Numbered from the stretch's first letter, positions 1 through 12,140 are shown. The stretch: DNA of 64,000 nucleotides from Mesoplasma photuris ATCC 49581 (GCF_000702725.1 NZ_JNJI01000002.1:309476-373475); one strand, 5' to 3'. Numbers and translations: made by a program. Notes: generated by a model from the letters alone, not told the origin.

Positions 1-438
1 CCTGCATTTCTATTATTGCATGAACACACAATTGTGACACATGAAGTAGCTAGTGCTATTAAAGAAATGCCTGAACAATTTAGAATATTAATTCTACTTG
101 GTGGATTTCTGTTAAATGCTTTAGGCGATGCAATTTGAATATCTTCAAAAATTTGTTTAGGACCGTATAATTCAATTTGTTCAAATTTTCAAAAAGCAAC
201 TAACTGAAATTACACACCATCAAGAATTATGTTAGATTGTTTAATATTATTACCAGGAATTTTATTTGTGATAATTCAACCAGGGGTATGACAAATAAAG
301 GGAGATTTCTTTTTAAATTATTTAAATATTGGAACAATTATGTTTGTTTTTGCTTTTGGTCCAATAGTTCATTTGTTTGAAAAATACATAAATAAATTAT
401 TATTTACCTTTAATAAAAAAACGACTAGTCTTCACTAG
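1..438 (+). CDS. integral membrane protein, C-terminal part (YczE/YitT-like)
   Basis: The frame is open from base 1 to a TAG at 436-438 (145 residues), so the N-terminus lies outside the window. It reads through TGA codons as Trp (for example at 139-141 and 211-213). Several hydrophobic segments are visible, and a conserved-looking stretch DAIWISSKICLGPYNSICSN resembles the YczE/YitT-like membrane proteins annotated across Spiroplasma and Mycoplasma. Substrate and role are unknown. The gene ends convergently against the exonuclease gene, and its stop codon lies inside the shared terminator hairpin. The family assignment comes from recalled resemblance and is tentative; that it is a membrane protein is well supported. 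Confidence 0.7.
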
Positions 439-449
439 TCATTTTTTTT
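414..449. terminator. bidirectional intrinsic terminator
   Basis: GACTAGT (423-429) pairs with ACTAGTC (434-440) around a CTTC loop, with an A-run before and eight T after, so it can terminate both converging genes. The stop codons of both genes (436-438 plus strand, 425-427 minus strand) lie in the stem. Confidence 0.85.
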
Positions 450-1408
450 GTGCACATTTTATCAAGTGCTTTATCTGCGGATTTACAATCTTTAAATCTG
501 CTTTCACCAGCTTGAATTGCTTCTATTTTTTTAACAACATTACCTGTGAATGCTCACATTTTTTGTTTCTTTAAAAATTTTAGATAACCATATCAATTAA
601 CTCTTAATTTTCTAAAATCCACTCGACCTAATTTTAAGTCACTTTGAATTGTTGTTATTTTTTTATTAAGTAAAATTTGTTCTCTAGCACAAATGATTTT
701 TTTTGCTAAAGCTGGTTGTAATTCATCAATATGATCAAAAATATTTTCAACATGTTCATATTTGTTTAATAATTCGATTGCTTGTTTATAATGTAAACAT
801 TTTATACCTTTAATATTATCTGAAGAATCTCCCATCAAAGCCTTAATATCAGCCACTTGACTTGGTCCACAACCAAATTTTTCAAAAACTTCTTCGTCTT
901 TAATGAAAACTGGTTTTTCTTTTTTACTTACATTTACAATAATCTTTGTGTTTTCACTAACTAATTGGAAAGTATCTTTATCATTTGAAAGAATATGTAC
1001 ATTGTAATCAAGTTTATTTGCAATTCTTGCAATTGTACCCATTACATCGTCTCCTTCGTATCTGGCATGTTCATATCAAGGAATATTGGCAGCGGTTAGA
1101 AATTCTCTAATGATTTGCATTTGTGGAATTAACTCCTCAGGAGTTTCTTTACGTTTTGCCTTGTATTCTGGATATAATTCACGTCTTCAACAACCTTTGT
1201 CAACATCGAAAGTAACTATAATTGTATGATAAATATTCATATCAATAAATTCATTAATTTTTGCGACAAATGTATAGATGGCATTAATCATAACGCCATC
1301 TCTATTTTCAGCTACAGTTTTTCTTTTTAAAGAACCGTAGTATCCTTTGTGTAATAAATGATAACCGTCAATAATTAGTATTGTCTGTTTTTCATTTTTA
1401 GTAGTCAT
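425..1408 (-). CDS. 5'-3' exonuclease / flap endonuclease (PolA N-terminal-like)
   Basis: 327 residues, read through TGA Trp codons at 1187-1189, 593-595 and 554-556. It matches the stand-alone version of the 5'-3' exonuclease domain of DNA polymerase I, which removes RNA primers and flaps at lagging-strand and repair sites. Metal-site motifs are visible in order: LIIDGYHLLHKGYY near the N-terminus, YEGDDVMG, ILSNDKDTFQLV and LMGDSSDNIKG. The helix-hairpin-helix that normally follows (GxGxKTA) is degenerate, reading GIKCLHYKQA. The start at 1408 has only a weak upstream purine stretch. The last ~45 residues are Lys-rich. Family identity is firm; the isolated domain is normal for mollicutes, whose replicative polymerases lack it. 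Confidence 0.88.
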
Positions 1409-1460
1409 GTTTTTTCATTCCTTACAATATATATATTATCACAGTTGCAAAAATAATATT

Positions 1461-2051
1461 CTATATTGTTGTGTATGTTTCGACTATCGATGTAATTTCA
1501 AATTTTACATTTGCTTGTTTAAGAATTGAAAGATCATCAATTTGTAAAGTATATTCTGGTCCGTCTGTATAGTTTTTATCAATAATAAATAAGTTATTTA
1601 TTCTGATATAAGTATCAATACTCTTAGAGTTTTCAATTGCAAATGAAATAGTTACATTGATTACTTTATGCATTTCAAATAGCTCTAATCCATTTAAAAG
1701 TTCACTAGCACTTGATGTGTATGCTCTAGTTAATGGACCAGCACCAAGTTTAATACCACCAAAATATCTAATTACTAAAACAACAATGTTAGTTAATCCC
1801 ATTTTTTCTATTACGTTAAAAATTGGTTTTCCAGCAGTTCCATTAGGTTCTCCATCATCATTAAAACCACCAATAACATTATCGACACCTATTTTGTATG
1901 CAAAGCAATTGTGATTAGCATCGTTTTCAGAGTACTCTAAAAGAAATTCTTCAAGTTCTTTTTTAGAGGAAATTGTCTTAGCAATTGCGATGAATTCAGA
2001 TTTGTTAATTACAAAAGAATTTTTATAAATTTTATTCCCAATTGTTTTCAT
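1461..2051 (-). CDS. YigZ/IMPACT family protein
   Basis: 196 residues, a typical length for the bacterial YigZ family (UPF0029/IMPACT fold). The N-terminal domain carries the family hallmarks: KSEFIAIAK, HNCFAYKIG, FNDDGEPNGTAGKPI and VLVIRYFGGIKLGAGPLTRAYT. The C-terminal ~70 residues fit the EF-G-like domain of the family. The biochemical role is not established; the eukaryotic relative modulates Gcn2 signalling on ribosomes. The start at 2051 is preceded (on the minus strand) by AGGAGGAAATTTA, a strong ribosome-binding site. It is divergent from secA and has its own promoter space (2052-2125). Confidence 0.9.
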   Translation of the reverse strand: MKTIGNKIYKNSFVINKSEFIAIAKTISSKKELEEFLLEYSENDANHNCFAYKIGVDNVIGGFNDDGEPNGTAGKPIFNVIEKMGLTNIVVLVIRYFGGIKLGAGPLTRAYTSSASELLNGLELFEMHKVINVTISFAIENSKSIDTYIRINNLFIIDKNYTDGPEYTLQIDDLSILKQANVKFEITSIVETYTTI

Positions 2052-2091
2052 TAAATTTCCTCCTATGTTTTAATAATAACTCATTCAATAG

Positions 2092-2118
2092 TATAATAAA
2101 AATAATGTAGATAAGGAG
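2092..2118 (+). promoter_or_regulatory. secA promoter -10 and ribosome-binding site
   Basis: TATAAT at 2092-2097 is a consensus -10 box; AAGGAG at 2113-2118 lies 7 nt before the secA ATG at 2126. No good -35 hexamer is seen in the short divergent gap. Confidence 0.6.
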
Positions 2119-2125
2119 TTTAACA

Positions 2126-4915
2126 ATGGCATCAGATAAAAAAATAATTAAGCATTTTGGTAAAGTTGCTGATAAAATTTTGGCTTTAGAACCAGAAATG
2201 ATCAACTTAAAAGACGAAGATTTTAAAATTAAAACACAAGAGTTTAAAGATAGATTACAAAACGGTGAAACATTAGATGATTTATTAGTTGAAGTTTTTG
2301 CAGTCGTTAGAGAAGCTGCTAAAAGAACTTTAGGAATGAATGCATACCGTGTTCAGTTAATCGGTGGAATGATTTTACATTCTGGTGATATTTCTGAAAT
2401 GAAAACTGGTGAGGGTAAAACACTTACTGGTCTTTTTCCTGCGTACTTAAACTCTTTAACTGGTCTTGGTGTTCATATTGTTACGGTAAACGAATACCTA
2501 TCAAGACGTGATAGTGAAATTAATGGTAAAGTTTACGAATTATTGGGTGTTAGTGTTGGTTTAAACTCTTCTCAAATTGGAAAAATTTCAAAACGTGAAG
2601 CTTATGCAAGAGATATTACATATACAACTAACTCTGAGTTGGGTTTTGATTATCTAAAAGATAACATGGTTATGAAAGCTTCAGCAAAAGTTCAAAGAGG
2701 ACTTAACTATGCTATTATCGATGAAGCGGACTCTATTTTAATTGATGAAGCAAGGACTCCTTTAATTATTTCAGGTGGTTCAGCTTCAAGAATTAATTTA
2801 TATAAAGCTGCTGATGATTTTGCTTCAAAAGTAGATGAAAAAGTAGATTTAGATATTGATTTAGAATCAAAGCAAGTTTATTTAAATGAATCAGGAATGG
2901 AAAAAGCAAAAGAATTTTTTTCAGTTAAAAATCTATTTGCGATTGAAAATACAGAAATTTTCCACTTGATTATGAATGCTTTAAAAGCACACTTTACTTT
3001 TAAAGAAGGAATTGAGTATACAGTTAGAAATAATGAAATTCTTTTGATTGATCAGTTCACTGGTCGTATCATGGAAGGTAGATCATATTCTGATGGTTTA
3101 CAACAAGCTTTACAAGCGAAAGAAAAAGTACAAATCGAAGAAGAAACTGCAACCTTAGCAACAATTACTTATCAAAACTTTTACAGACTTTATGCAAAAA
3201 TTTCAGGAATGACAGGAACAGCTAAAACTGAAGAAGAAGAATTTATTAAAATTTATAATACAAGAGTTGTCTGTACACCAACAAACCGTCCAATTATTAG
3301 ACGTGATGAAGAAGATTATACTTTTGGTTCAAAAAACGCTGCATTAAAACGTTTAATTAAAGATATTAAAGAAATTCACGAACTTGGTAATCCAATATTG
3401 ATTGGTACAACATCAGTTGAATCTTCTGAACAAATATCAAGATACTTACAAAAAGCTGATTTGAAATTTGAAATGATCAATGCTAAAAATCACGATAGGG
3501 AAGCTGAAATTGTTTCTGTTGCTGGTTTAAGAGGAGCAATTACTTTAGCAACAAACATGGCTGGTCGTGGAACAGATATTAAGTTATCTGATGAGGTTAA
3601 AGAACTAGGTGGTTTAGTTGTTTTTGGAGTCGAAAGAAACGAAGCGAGAAGAATTGATAATCAATTACGTGGTCGTTCTGGTAGACAAGGTGATCCAGGA
3701 ATGTCAAGATACTATATTTCTATGGAAGATGATATGATGATGAGATTTGCAAATCCTCGTACAAGACAAAACTTTGCTAAATTAGGTGATGATCACATTA
3801 AATCTAAAATGTTTACAAGAGCAGTTACTAATGCTCAGAAAAAACTTGAAGGTATGAACTTTGATCAACGTAAAAATGTTTTAGATTACGACAATATTTT
3901 AGCTCAACAACGTGAAGCTATCTATTCACAAAGAGATGATATTTTATATGCAGAAAGTTTAAAAGTGGTAATCAAAAAATTCCAAGTTACAGTTGCATTT
4001 GAATTAATATCTTTGAATTCTATTTTAATTCATGGTGAAAAAACAATCGATGCTAAAGGTTTATTAAAAGCAATTGACGGTAAATTAGTTGCACACAATA
4101 AATTTAAAGAAAAAGACTTTTTCAATAAAGATAAAATGCAACTAGCTGAAGAAATAGCAGAAGCAATGATGGAATTCTATATGATTAGAGTTTCTGATAT
4201 TCCTGAAGATGTTGTTTTAAATATGGAAAAAGAAAGAATTTTAAAAGCGTTTGATAAACACTGAACAAAACATATAGATCTTTCTTCAAAACTTAAATCA
4301 GGAATTTATTTACAGCAGTATGCGCAAAATAATCCATTGGCTGAATATGTTGAACAAGCAACAAAATTATTTAACAAAATGAAAATTAGCATTTCAGAAG
4401 ATGTTGTAAATGAATTAGCAAATGTTGTTTTAAAAAATGTGGAAGCTGAACCACAAGTTAGACAAGTAGAAATTACAGATGCTGATATTGATAAAATATT
4501 AGAAGAAACCGGTTTAACAAAATCAAACATTAATAATAAAGATATTAATGATAGATTTGATCAACTTGAAAAAGAGAATTCAGAAAATGAAGATTATCTT
4601 AAAAAATTAAAAGTAAAAAGAGATATTATGCTTGGATTAGTTATTGAATTAGAAAAGCGATTTGGACAAATCAATAAAGAGGTTAAGCAAGTTGAAATTA
4701 CTAAAGAAGATATGAAAAGTATTTTAAACGCTTTTAATATTGATGGAATCGAAAATGTAAACCCAGAATCAATCGAATCTGGATTTAACTCAGCTTCTAA
4801 TAAAATTGGTGATGATAAAGCTGCACAAGCACAATTAGAGATTGCTAAACAAGTATTAAAACAATTATCAGAACAAATTAAAAATGCAAAAAATAAGCCA
4901 AAGAATGATGAATAA
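2126..4915 (+). CDS. secA: preprotein translocase ATPase SecA
   Basis: 929 residues, joined across a TGA Trp at 4262-4264. SecA is the ATP-driven motor that pushes secretory proteins through SecYEG. Visible motifs: Walker A in MKTGEGKTLTG (about residue 92), the preprotein-crosslinking region, Walker B in DEADSILIDEARTPL (about 199), the second motor domain ending NQLRGRSGRQGDPG, then the helical scaffold. The C-terminal zinc-binding CxC motif of many SecAs is absent. Instead there is a charged tail of about 160 residues with an internal repeat (QVEITDADIDKIL near residue 778 and QVEITKEDMKSIL near 853). SecG is encoded at 18364. The gene is monocistronic: its own promoter upstream and a terminator at 4948. 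Confidence 0.97.
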
Positions 4916-4947
4916 AATCATAAATGGCATAATTAAATAGTATAGAG

Positions 4948-4975
4948 AAAAACTAGACCATTTGTCTAGTTTTTT
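4948..4975 (+). terminator. secA terminator
   Basis: AAAAACTAGAC pairs with GTCTAGTTTTT around a CATTT loop and runs into T's, just before uvrB. Confidence 0.85.
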
Positions 4976-4995
4976 GAGCATAACATGGGGGAAAT

Positions 4996-6996
4996 ATGAA
5001 AAAGTATATAAATGATAATCAATTCAAATTAGTTTCAAAATATGAACCTGCTGGTGATCAACCAAAAGCGATTATTGAACTTAATGAAAACTTAAATTTA
5101 GGAGTTAAACATCAAGTATTGCTTGGTGCAACTGGAACAGGTAAAACATTTACAATAGCTAATGTTATTGCTAAACAAAATCGCCAAACTTTAGTACTTG
5201 CACATAATAAAACTTTAGCTATGCAAATATACTATGAATTAAAAGAGTTCTTTCCCGAAAACAGGGTGGAGTATTTTGTTTCCAATTTCGACTTCTTTCA
5301 ACCAGAAGCTTATGTACCATCAAAAGACCTTTATATTGATAAAGATGCTCGTCAAAATATGGAATTGGATATGATGAGATTGAGCGCAATGAATGCATTA
5401 ATGACCAGAAAAGACACAATTGTTGTAGCTTCGGTTGCTGCTATTTATGCTTCTCAAAATCCTGCTGATTATTCAGATTCATTTTTTGAATTAAACAGAG
5501 GACAAAAACTATCTAAAAAAGAATTACTTTTATTCTTTGTAAAAACAGGTTATGAGAGAAATGACATAGAAAACAAGCCAGGGACATTTAGTGTTAAAGG
5601 TGATGTAATTAAAGTTGTTCCTGGTTGAAGTTCTAAATATTTATATAGAATTTCATTATTCGGTGATGAAATTGAAATGATTGATATTTTAGATTCTATA
5701 ACTGGTGGTTTAGTTGAACACACTAGAACAATTACTATTTATCCAGCACAAGCGTATGTAACTCCAGAGGAAAAATTACAAGAAGCTTGTTTGAATATTA
5801 GAAAAGAATTAACTGAAAGAATTGATTACTTTCAAAAACAAGGTTTATTACTCGAAGCTCAACGTTTAGAACAAAGAACAAAGTATGATTTAGAATCTTT
5901 AGAAGAATTTGGTTTCTGTAGTGGTATTGAAAATTATTCTGCTCAATTAGACTTTAGAGAAAAGGGTCAAAGACCCTATACTTTATTAGATTATTTTGAA
6001 AAAGATTTTTTAACAATTATTGATGAATCACATATGATGATTCCTCAAACTCGTGGAATGTATAATACCGACAGATCGAGAAAAACTACATTAGTTGAAT
6101 ATGGATTTAGACTACCATCAGCATTAGATAATAGACCATTAAATTTTGAAGAATTTGAATCAAGTTTAGATCAAGTTATATATACTTCAGCAACTCCGGG
6201 TGAATATGAAATGGAATTAACTGATCACAAGTTTACTCAACAAATTATTAGACCAACAGGACTGCTTGATCCAATTATTGAGATTAGACCAACTGAAGGT
6301 CAAATTGATGAAATTATTAAAGAAATTAAAATTAGAAGAGAAAAAAGCGAACGCGTTTTTGTAACAACGCTAACAATCAGAATGAGTGAAGACTTAACTT
6401 CATATTTACAAGAACGAGGAGTCAAAGTTGCTTATCTACATTCTGAGTTAAAAACATTAGAACGTAGTGAAATATTGAATGATTTACGACGTGGAGTTTA
6501 TGACTGTATTGTTGGAGTTAACCTTTTAAGAGAAGGATTAGATTTACCAGAAGTAAGTTTAGTATGTATTTTAGATGCAGACAAACAAGGATTCTTAAGA
6601 AACACAAGATCATTAATTCAAACTACTGGTCGTGCAGCTAGAAATGCAAATGGTTTAGTAATTTTCTTTGCAGATACAATTAGCAGTGCGATGAAAGAAG
6701 CAATGGAAGAAACTTCAAGAAGACGTGAAATCCAAGAAGCCTTTAATAAGGAGCATGGAATAACTCCTAAAACAATTTTAAAAGACATCAATCAAAGTGT
6801 GCTTACAGATAAAGCTCGTAAAAATATTGATGAATTAGCAAAAATAAAATCTAAAAAAGTTAAAAAAGAAGCAATACAAATTGTTCTTGATAAGTTACGT
6901 GCTGAAATGACTCAAGCTGCAAAAGATTTAGATTTTGAAACAGCTGCAACCATTAGAGATACTATTATCGAACTAGAACAACAAAAGAACGGATAG
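4996..6996 (+). CDS. uvrB: excinuclease ABC subunit B (UvrB)
   Basis: 666 residues, the usual UvrB length. UvrB is the damage-verifying helicase-like subunit of nucleotide excision repair and works with UvrA and UvrC. Helicase motif I is [10 protein letters not shown] (about residues 44-53); the DNA-contacting hairpin region follows ([12 protein letters not shown]). Motif II is TIIDESH, motifs V-VI read [14 protein letters not shown] and QTTGRAARN, and the C-terminal UVR helix pair that binds UvrC ends the protein (about 625-666). It reads through a TGA Trp at 5626-5628. GGGGG precedes the start. uvrA begins 4 nt after its stop, so the two are co-transcribed. No uvrC in this window. Confidence 0.97.
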
Positions 6997-7000
6997 AAAT

Positions 7001-9835
7001 ATGACAAAAGACAAAATAATTATTAAAGGTGCAAGAGAAAACAATTTAAAAAATATTGATTTAGAGATTCCAAAAAATAAACTTGTTGTTTTTACAGGTT
7101 TATCTGGTTCTGGTAAATCATCGCTAGCATTTTCAACTATTTATGCTGAAGGAAGAAGAAGATATATCGAATCACTTTCTGCTTATGCAAGACAATTTTT
7201 AGGAGGTAATGAAAAACCTGATGTAGATTCAATTGAAGGTTTAAGTCCAGCTATTTCAATTGATCAAAAGACAACTTCACACAACCCCAGATCGACAGTC
7301 GGAACAGTTACAGAAATATACGATTATCTTAGATTGTTATATTCAAGAGTTGGTACACCATATTGTATTAATGGACACGGAGTTATTCAAGCGGCAAGCA
7401 TTAAAGAAATACTAAATAATATTAAAGTTAGCACAGAAGAAGGTGAACAAGTTTATATTTTATCTCCAATTGTTAGAGATAAAAAAGGTTCACATAGAGA
7501 TACATTTGACAAATTAAAAAACGAAGGCTTCATTCGTGCTAAAGTAGATGGTGAAATCAAAATGTTAGATGAAGTTATTGATTTAGAAAAAAACCAAAGA
7601 CACAACATTGATATTATTGTCGATCGTTTAGTATACAGAGATGAAGAAGAATTAAATTCTCGTATTTTTTCAGCTATCGAAATTGCTTTAAAATACTCTG
7701 AAGGTATGATTAAAGTTTTTTATCCAGAATCTAAAAAAGAAGAAAAATTATTTTCAACAACATATTCATGTAAACAATGTGGATTTAATATTCCGGAAAT
7801 GGAACCAAGATTATTTTCATTTAATGCCCCGTTAGGAGCATGTGAGGGATGTGGTGGTCTTGGTGTTAGTTTAGAAGCAGACATTGACTTAATCATCCCT
7901 GATGAAAGTTTAACAATCAACCAAGGTGGAATTGCCTATTTTAAAAATTTAGTGGGTAGTGATAATTTAGAATGACAAAAATTCAGAACTTTATGTGATT
8001 ACTATTATGTTGATTTAAATTTACCAATCAAATTTTTAACAAATAAACAAAAGGACATCATATTATTTGGATCAGATGAAGAAATTGAAGTTAAATTAAT
8101 TAGTTCAAATGGTAGAAAGCATGAATCATTTGAATATATCGGTGGTGTTGCATCAGAAATTCAAAGAAAATATTTTGAAACAAAATCAGAAGAAATTAGA
8201 AAATGATATGCAAAATTTATGAGTTCAAAAACATGTAATTCATGTAAAGGAGCTAGATTAAATGAAACAGCATTATCAATTAAAATTAATGATCTTTCAA
8301 TTTACCAGTTTACAGAAATGTCAATTGAAGAAGAATTAAACTTTATATTAAGTGTTGAATTAACTGAGACACAAACTAAAATTGCTGAATTAGTTTTAAA
8401 AGAGATAATTTCTCGAATTAGTTTCTTAAATGAAGTTGGTTTAGGATATTTAAATTTATCAAGAACAGCTACAACACTTTCTGGTGGAGAAGCACAACGT
8501 ATTAGATTAGCAAAACAAATTGGTTCTCAACTTACAGGAATACTTTATGTTCTTGATGAACCATCAATTGGATTACACCAAAGAGATAATGATAAATTAA
8601 TAGGAACTTTGAAACACTTAAGAGATTTAGGAAATACTTTAATTGTGGTTGAACATGATGAAGACACAATGAAAGAATCTGATTGAATAGTTGATATTGG
8701 TCCTGGTGCTGGTGAACATGGTGGAGAAGTAATTTTTAATGGAACATATGAAGATATTCTAAAATCTGAAACAATTACTGGGAAATATTTATCTGGAAAA
8801 ATGAAAGTTGAAGTTCCCAAAAACCGTCGTGGCGGTAATGGTAAAAAATTGGAAATTATTGGAGCTTCAGAAAATAACTTAAAAAACATAAATGTAACTG
8901 TGCCTTTAAACAAATTCGTAACCATTACAGGAGTTTCAGGATCAGGTAAATCAACATTGCTTGAAGATATTATTTATAAGGGAATTCAAAATAAACTTTC
9001 AAAAGAAAGAGTCGAAACCGGAAAAGTGAAAGAAATTAAAGGAATTCAAAATGTTGATAAAGTAATTTATATTTCACAAGAACCAATTGGTAAAACTCCA
9101 AGATCAAATCCTGCAACATATACTTCTGTATTTGATGATATTCGTGATTTATTTACAAACTTACCCGAAGCAAAAATTAGAGGGTATAAAAAAGGAAGAT
9201 TTTCATTTAATGTTCCTGGTGGTAGATGTGAAAACTGTACAGGTGATGGAATTATCACAATATCAATGCAATTCATGCCAAGTGTTGAAGTTGTTTGTGA
9301 GATATGTGAAGGTAAACGTTACAATGATGAAACATTGCAAGTTAAATTTAAAAACAAAAATATTTCTGACGTTTTAAATATGACTGTTGAAGAAGCATCA
9401 ATGTTCTTTGAAAATATTCCAGCAATCAAACAAAAACTTGATACTATTTTAGAAGTTGGTTTAGGATATATTCGATTAGGACAAAGTGCAACAACACTTT
9501 CTGGTGGAGAATCTCAACGTATTAAACTTTCAACTTATTTACTTAAAAAAGCTACAGGAAAAACAATATTTTTACTAGATGAGCCAACGACTGGTCTACA
9601 TGTTGATGACGTAAATAGATTAATAAAAGTTTTAGATAGACTAATTGATCTAGGTAATACAGTAATTGCGATTGAACATAATTTAGATTTCATTAAAGTA
9701 TCTGATTATATTATTGATCTTGGTCCAGAAGGTGGTACTGGTGGTGGAAATATTGTTGCAACAGGAACTCCAGAGCAAATTTTATCTATACCAGGATCAT
9801 ATACAGCATATTACTTAAAGGAATATTTAAAATAA
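7001..9835 (+). CDS. uvrA: excinuclease ABC subunit A (UvrA)
   Basis: 944 residues, typical for UvrA, the damage-sensing ATPase that loads UvrB. Two ABC modules are visible: Walker [13 protein letters not shown] (about 31) with signature [13 protein letters not shown] (about 492), and [11 protein letters not shown] (about 644) with [13 protein letters not shown] (about 832). Zinc-binding cysteine pairs occur at CKQCG...CEGCGG, CNSCKG, and CENCTGDG...CEICEG. It reads through TGA Trp codons at 7973-7975, 8204-8206 and 8684-8686. It overlaps the folC start by one base (TAATG), indicating translational coupling. Confidence 0.97.
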
Positions 9836-10929
9836 TGATATCAGTTAATGAATATTTATTTGATATGAGTCAATCTTTTAAAGAAAAATATAATCTTAAA
9901 GATGTTTTATCTAAAATCGGAAATTTACAAAACAAAATTCCTGTTATAAATGTGGTTGGTACTAACGGTAAAGGATCAACTTCGCACTATTTAAGTTTAG
10001 GTCTTAAGTCTAAATATAATAAAGTTGGACTCTTTATTTCTCCAGCATTTCAATATCATAACGAACGTATTCAAATTAATAACGTTCCTATCGGTGATCA
10101 AGATTTATTAAGAATTGTTAAACATATCGAAGATAATTTTGCACAATTTAATCTTACTTTTTTCGAAATGTGAGTTTTAATTGCTGTAATTTATTTTAAT
10201 GAAAATAAAATTGATATCGCAGTTATTGAAGCAGGTATTGGTGGAATTAAAGATATGACTAATTTATTTAATAATCAATTGTTAACACTTGTGACTTCTG
10301 TTTCACTAGACCATGTTGAGTTATTAGGGCCTAATATTGAAGATATTATTTACCAAAAAGTAAATATTGCAAAACCAAATACACAAGTGATTATTAGTGC
10401 TGACAATTTTAAATACAAAAGTATTTTTAAAGAAAAAATAATCAACAGGGTTAACATGTTGTTTTTAGAAAATGAACAAAATGACGATTACCAAATCAAT
10501 AATAAACAATTAGTTAAAAGTGCATTAGAATTCCTTAAAATTGATATTGATGAATCGTTATTCAACCTTGATCCACCACTTGGTCGATACTCTAAAATTA
10601 AAAATGTGATTATCGATGGAGCACATAATGTTGATGCTATAAAAAAACTGATTACAAAGGTTAAAAAAGAAGAACAAAAAGTGAAAATTTTATATGCTTC
10701 TATCGTGAGCAAAGATTATAATGAAATATTAAAACTATTGGATGAAAATTTTTCTGAAGTATATATTACAAATTTTGAAAATTATAAAAGTTGAAATATT
10801 GATAATATAAAACATGAAAATAAAATATATAATTGAAAAGAGTTTTTAGATCAAAATAAGGATAATAAAATATTGGTTTGCGGAAGTTTATATTTTATTC
10901 CTGAAGTTTATAAATATTTAAAAAAATAA
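9835..10929 (+). CDS. folC: folylpolyglutamate synthase / dihydrofolate synthase family
   Basis: 364 residues, shorter than the ~430 of typical FolC. It is a Mur-ligase-fold enzyme that adds glutamates to tetrahydrofolates, retaining them in the cell. The P-loop is VVGTNGKGSTSHY (about residues 39-51). The central region AVIEAGIGG...LVTSVSLDHVELLG and the C-terminal DGAHNVDAI (about 263) are family hallmarks. The start overlaps the uvrA stop. The next gene is a FolT-like folate transporter subunit, so the pair makes sense as uptake followed by polyglutamylation. Dihydrofolate synthesis is unlikely here because no other de novo genes are visible; the polyglutamylation role is inferred. Confidence 0.9.
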
Positions 10930-10938
10930 GGAGGCAAC

Positions 10939-11700
10939 ATGGCATTGTTAATAATTAATATTATATCTTGATTAGCGGTTGCTGGGTTATTTGGTCTTTC
11001 GTGACTATCAGAAGGTTTTCGTAAAAATAAAATTAGTACAAAAACCATCACAATAATGGCGATGTTATCTGCACTAAGTGTAATCTTAACAAATGTTATT
11101 GGTTACACTTTTATTGGTGGTCAGAAAATTATGATTGGTAATGTATTTATCTTTATTTCTGGAATGGTTTTTGGACCAGTTCCAGGAGTGTTGACAGGAG
11201 TTGTAAGTGATTTATTAGGTTTAATCAACCTTGGTGGTGGTTATAATGCTGGGTTCATGTTTATTAAATGTATGTTCGGTTTCTTAGGGGCATGCGTTTT
11301 TATGTTCAGAAAAAATAATTTTTGAATGATTAAAATGATCATAATTTATATTTTAGGAATTACAGTTCATATCTTTTTATTATCACCATTGTTAAACGCT
11401 GTTTATGGACCAGATAGTAATTATTGAACGAGTTTAGGAATAAAGTTTACTTTATTAATAACTAAGCCTCCATTATGAGCAATTGAGTGTTCACTTTACC
11501 CATTTATTGCTTATACATCTTTTAGAGTGATTTGACATTTAATGAAAAACAATCTTAATGATCAAAATGTTCCGTGATTTGCAAGAAAAGGAGACCACCA
11601 AAGTCTTTATAAACCGTTATCTTCAATGACTGATGAATTAAAAAACGTTAATCAAAAAAGAAATGTTAAACAGTGAAATAGATTTGTGAAGAAATTGTAA
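10939..11700 (+). CDS. folT: ECF transporter S component, folate type (FolT)
   Basis: 253 residues with about six membrane segments and many TGA Trp codons. The pattern (TKTITIMAMLSALSVILTN..., GPVPGVLTGVVSDLLGLINLGG) fits S components of energy-coupling-factor vitamin transporters, which bind the vitamin and dock on a shared EcfAA'T module encoded elsewhere. Folate specificity is inferred from the position directly after folC (9 nt, with the ribosome-binding site AGGAGG at 10928-10933) and from FolT-like features. The Lys/Arg-rich C-terminal tail of about 45 residues is cytosolic. Another vitamin S component (e.g. queuosine or riboflavin type) cannot be excluded from sequence alone. Confidence 0.8.
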
Positions 11701-11702
11701 AC

Positions 11703-11728
11703 AAAAAGAGCACCTAGGTGCTCTTTTT
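11703..11728. terminator. terminator after folT
   Basis: AAAAAGAGCACC pairs with GGTGCTCTTTTT around TA. It is symmetrical, so it can also stop the converging S1-domain gene. Confidence 0.9.
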
Positions 11729-11805
11729 AACAATTAATATTTATTCTATCTTAATAATACTTTTACAAATAATGAGAATTTAAAATGAATATAATTGTTG
11801 TTTAA

Positions 11806-12042
11806 TTATTTAGCTCTTTTTATTGATAATTTAACTTGTTTTTTAGCTTCATTAACTTCCATTACTAAAGCATTAACTTCTTGACCAGAAGTAACGAAAT
11901 CTTTAGCATCTCTTACGAACTCATCAGCGATTTCGCTAATGTGGATTAGTCCTTTGTAAGTTTCACCGTTAAGTTCAACTGTACAAAATGCTCCAAAATC
12001 AACAATATCAGTAATAACTGCTTTTACGATTGTGTTTTCCAT
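11806..12042 (-). CDS. single S1-domain RNA-binding protein
   Basis: 78 residues, almost exactly one S1 OB-fold domain: VKAVITDIVDFGAFCTVELNGETYKGLIHISEIADEFV, then EVNALVMEVNEAKKQVKLSIKRAK. It resembles the small YabR/general stress protein 13 family, which associates with ribosomes or RNA. The start at 12042 is preceded on the minus strand by AGGAGGAAT. It is transcribed divergently from hprK and alone. The specific RNA target is unknown. Confidence 0.9.
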   Translation of the reverse strand: MENTIVKAVITDIVDFGAFCTVELNGETYKGLIHISEIADEFVRDAKDFVTSGQEVNALVMEVNEAKKQVKLSIKRAK

Positions 12043-12140
12043 TTTAAATTCCTCCTATTTATAAGTATATAGATAATTAAGTTCTAAAACTCTTATTTAT
12101 GACAAAATATAGTAAAATTATTTTGTAAGCGAGGTATTTT

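Noticed and set aside
1657..1914. Plus-strand open frame of 85 codons
   Set aside because: It is the antisense shadow of the yigZ-type gene, with no ribosome-binding site.
4264..4336. Apparent stop splitting secA (and similar breaks in uvrA, uvrB, asnS, rnr, gatB, pcrA and others), which could be taken as frameshifts or pseudogenes
   Set aside because: All breaks are TGA where a conserved Trp is expected and the frame continues; the organism reads UGA as Trp.
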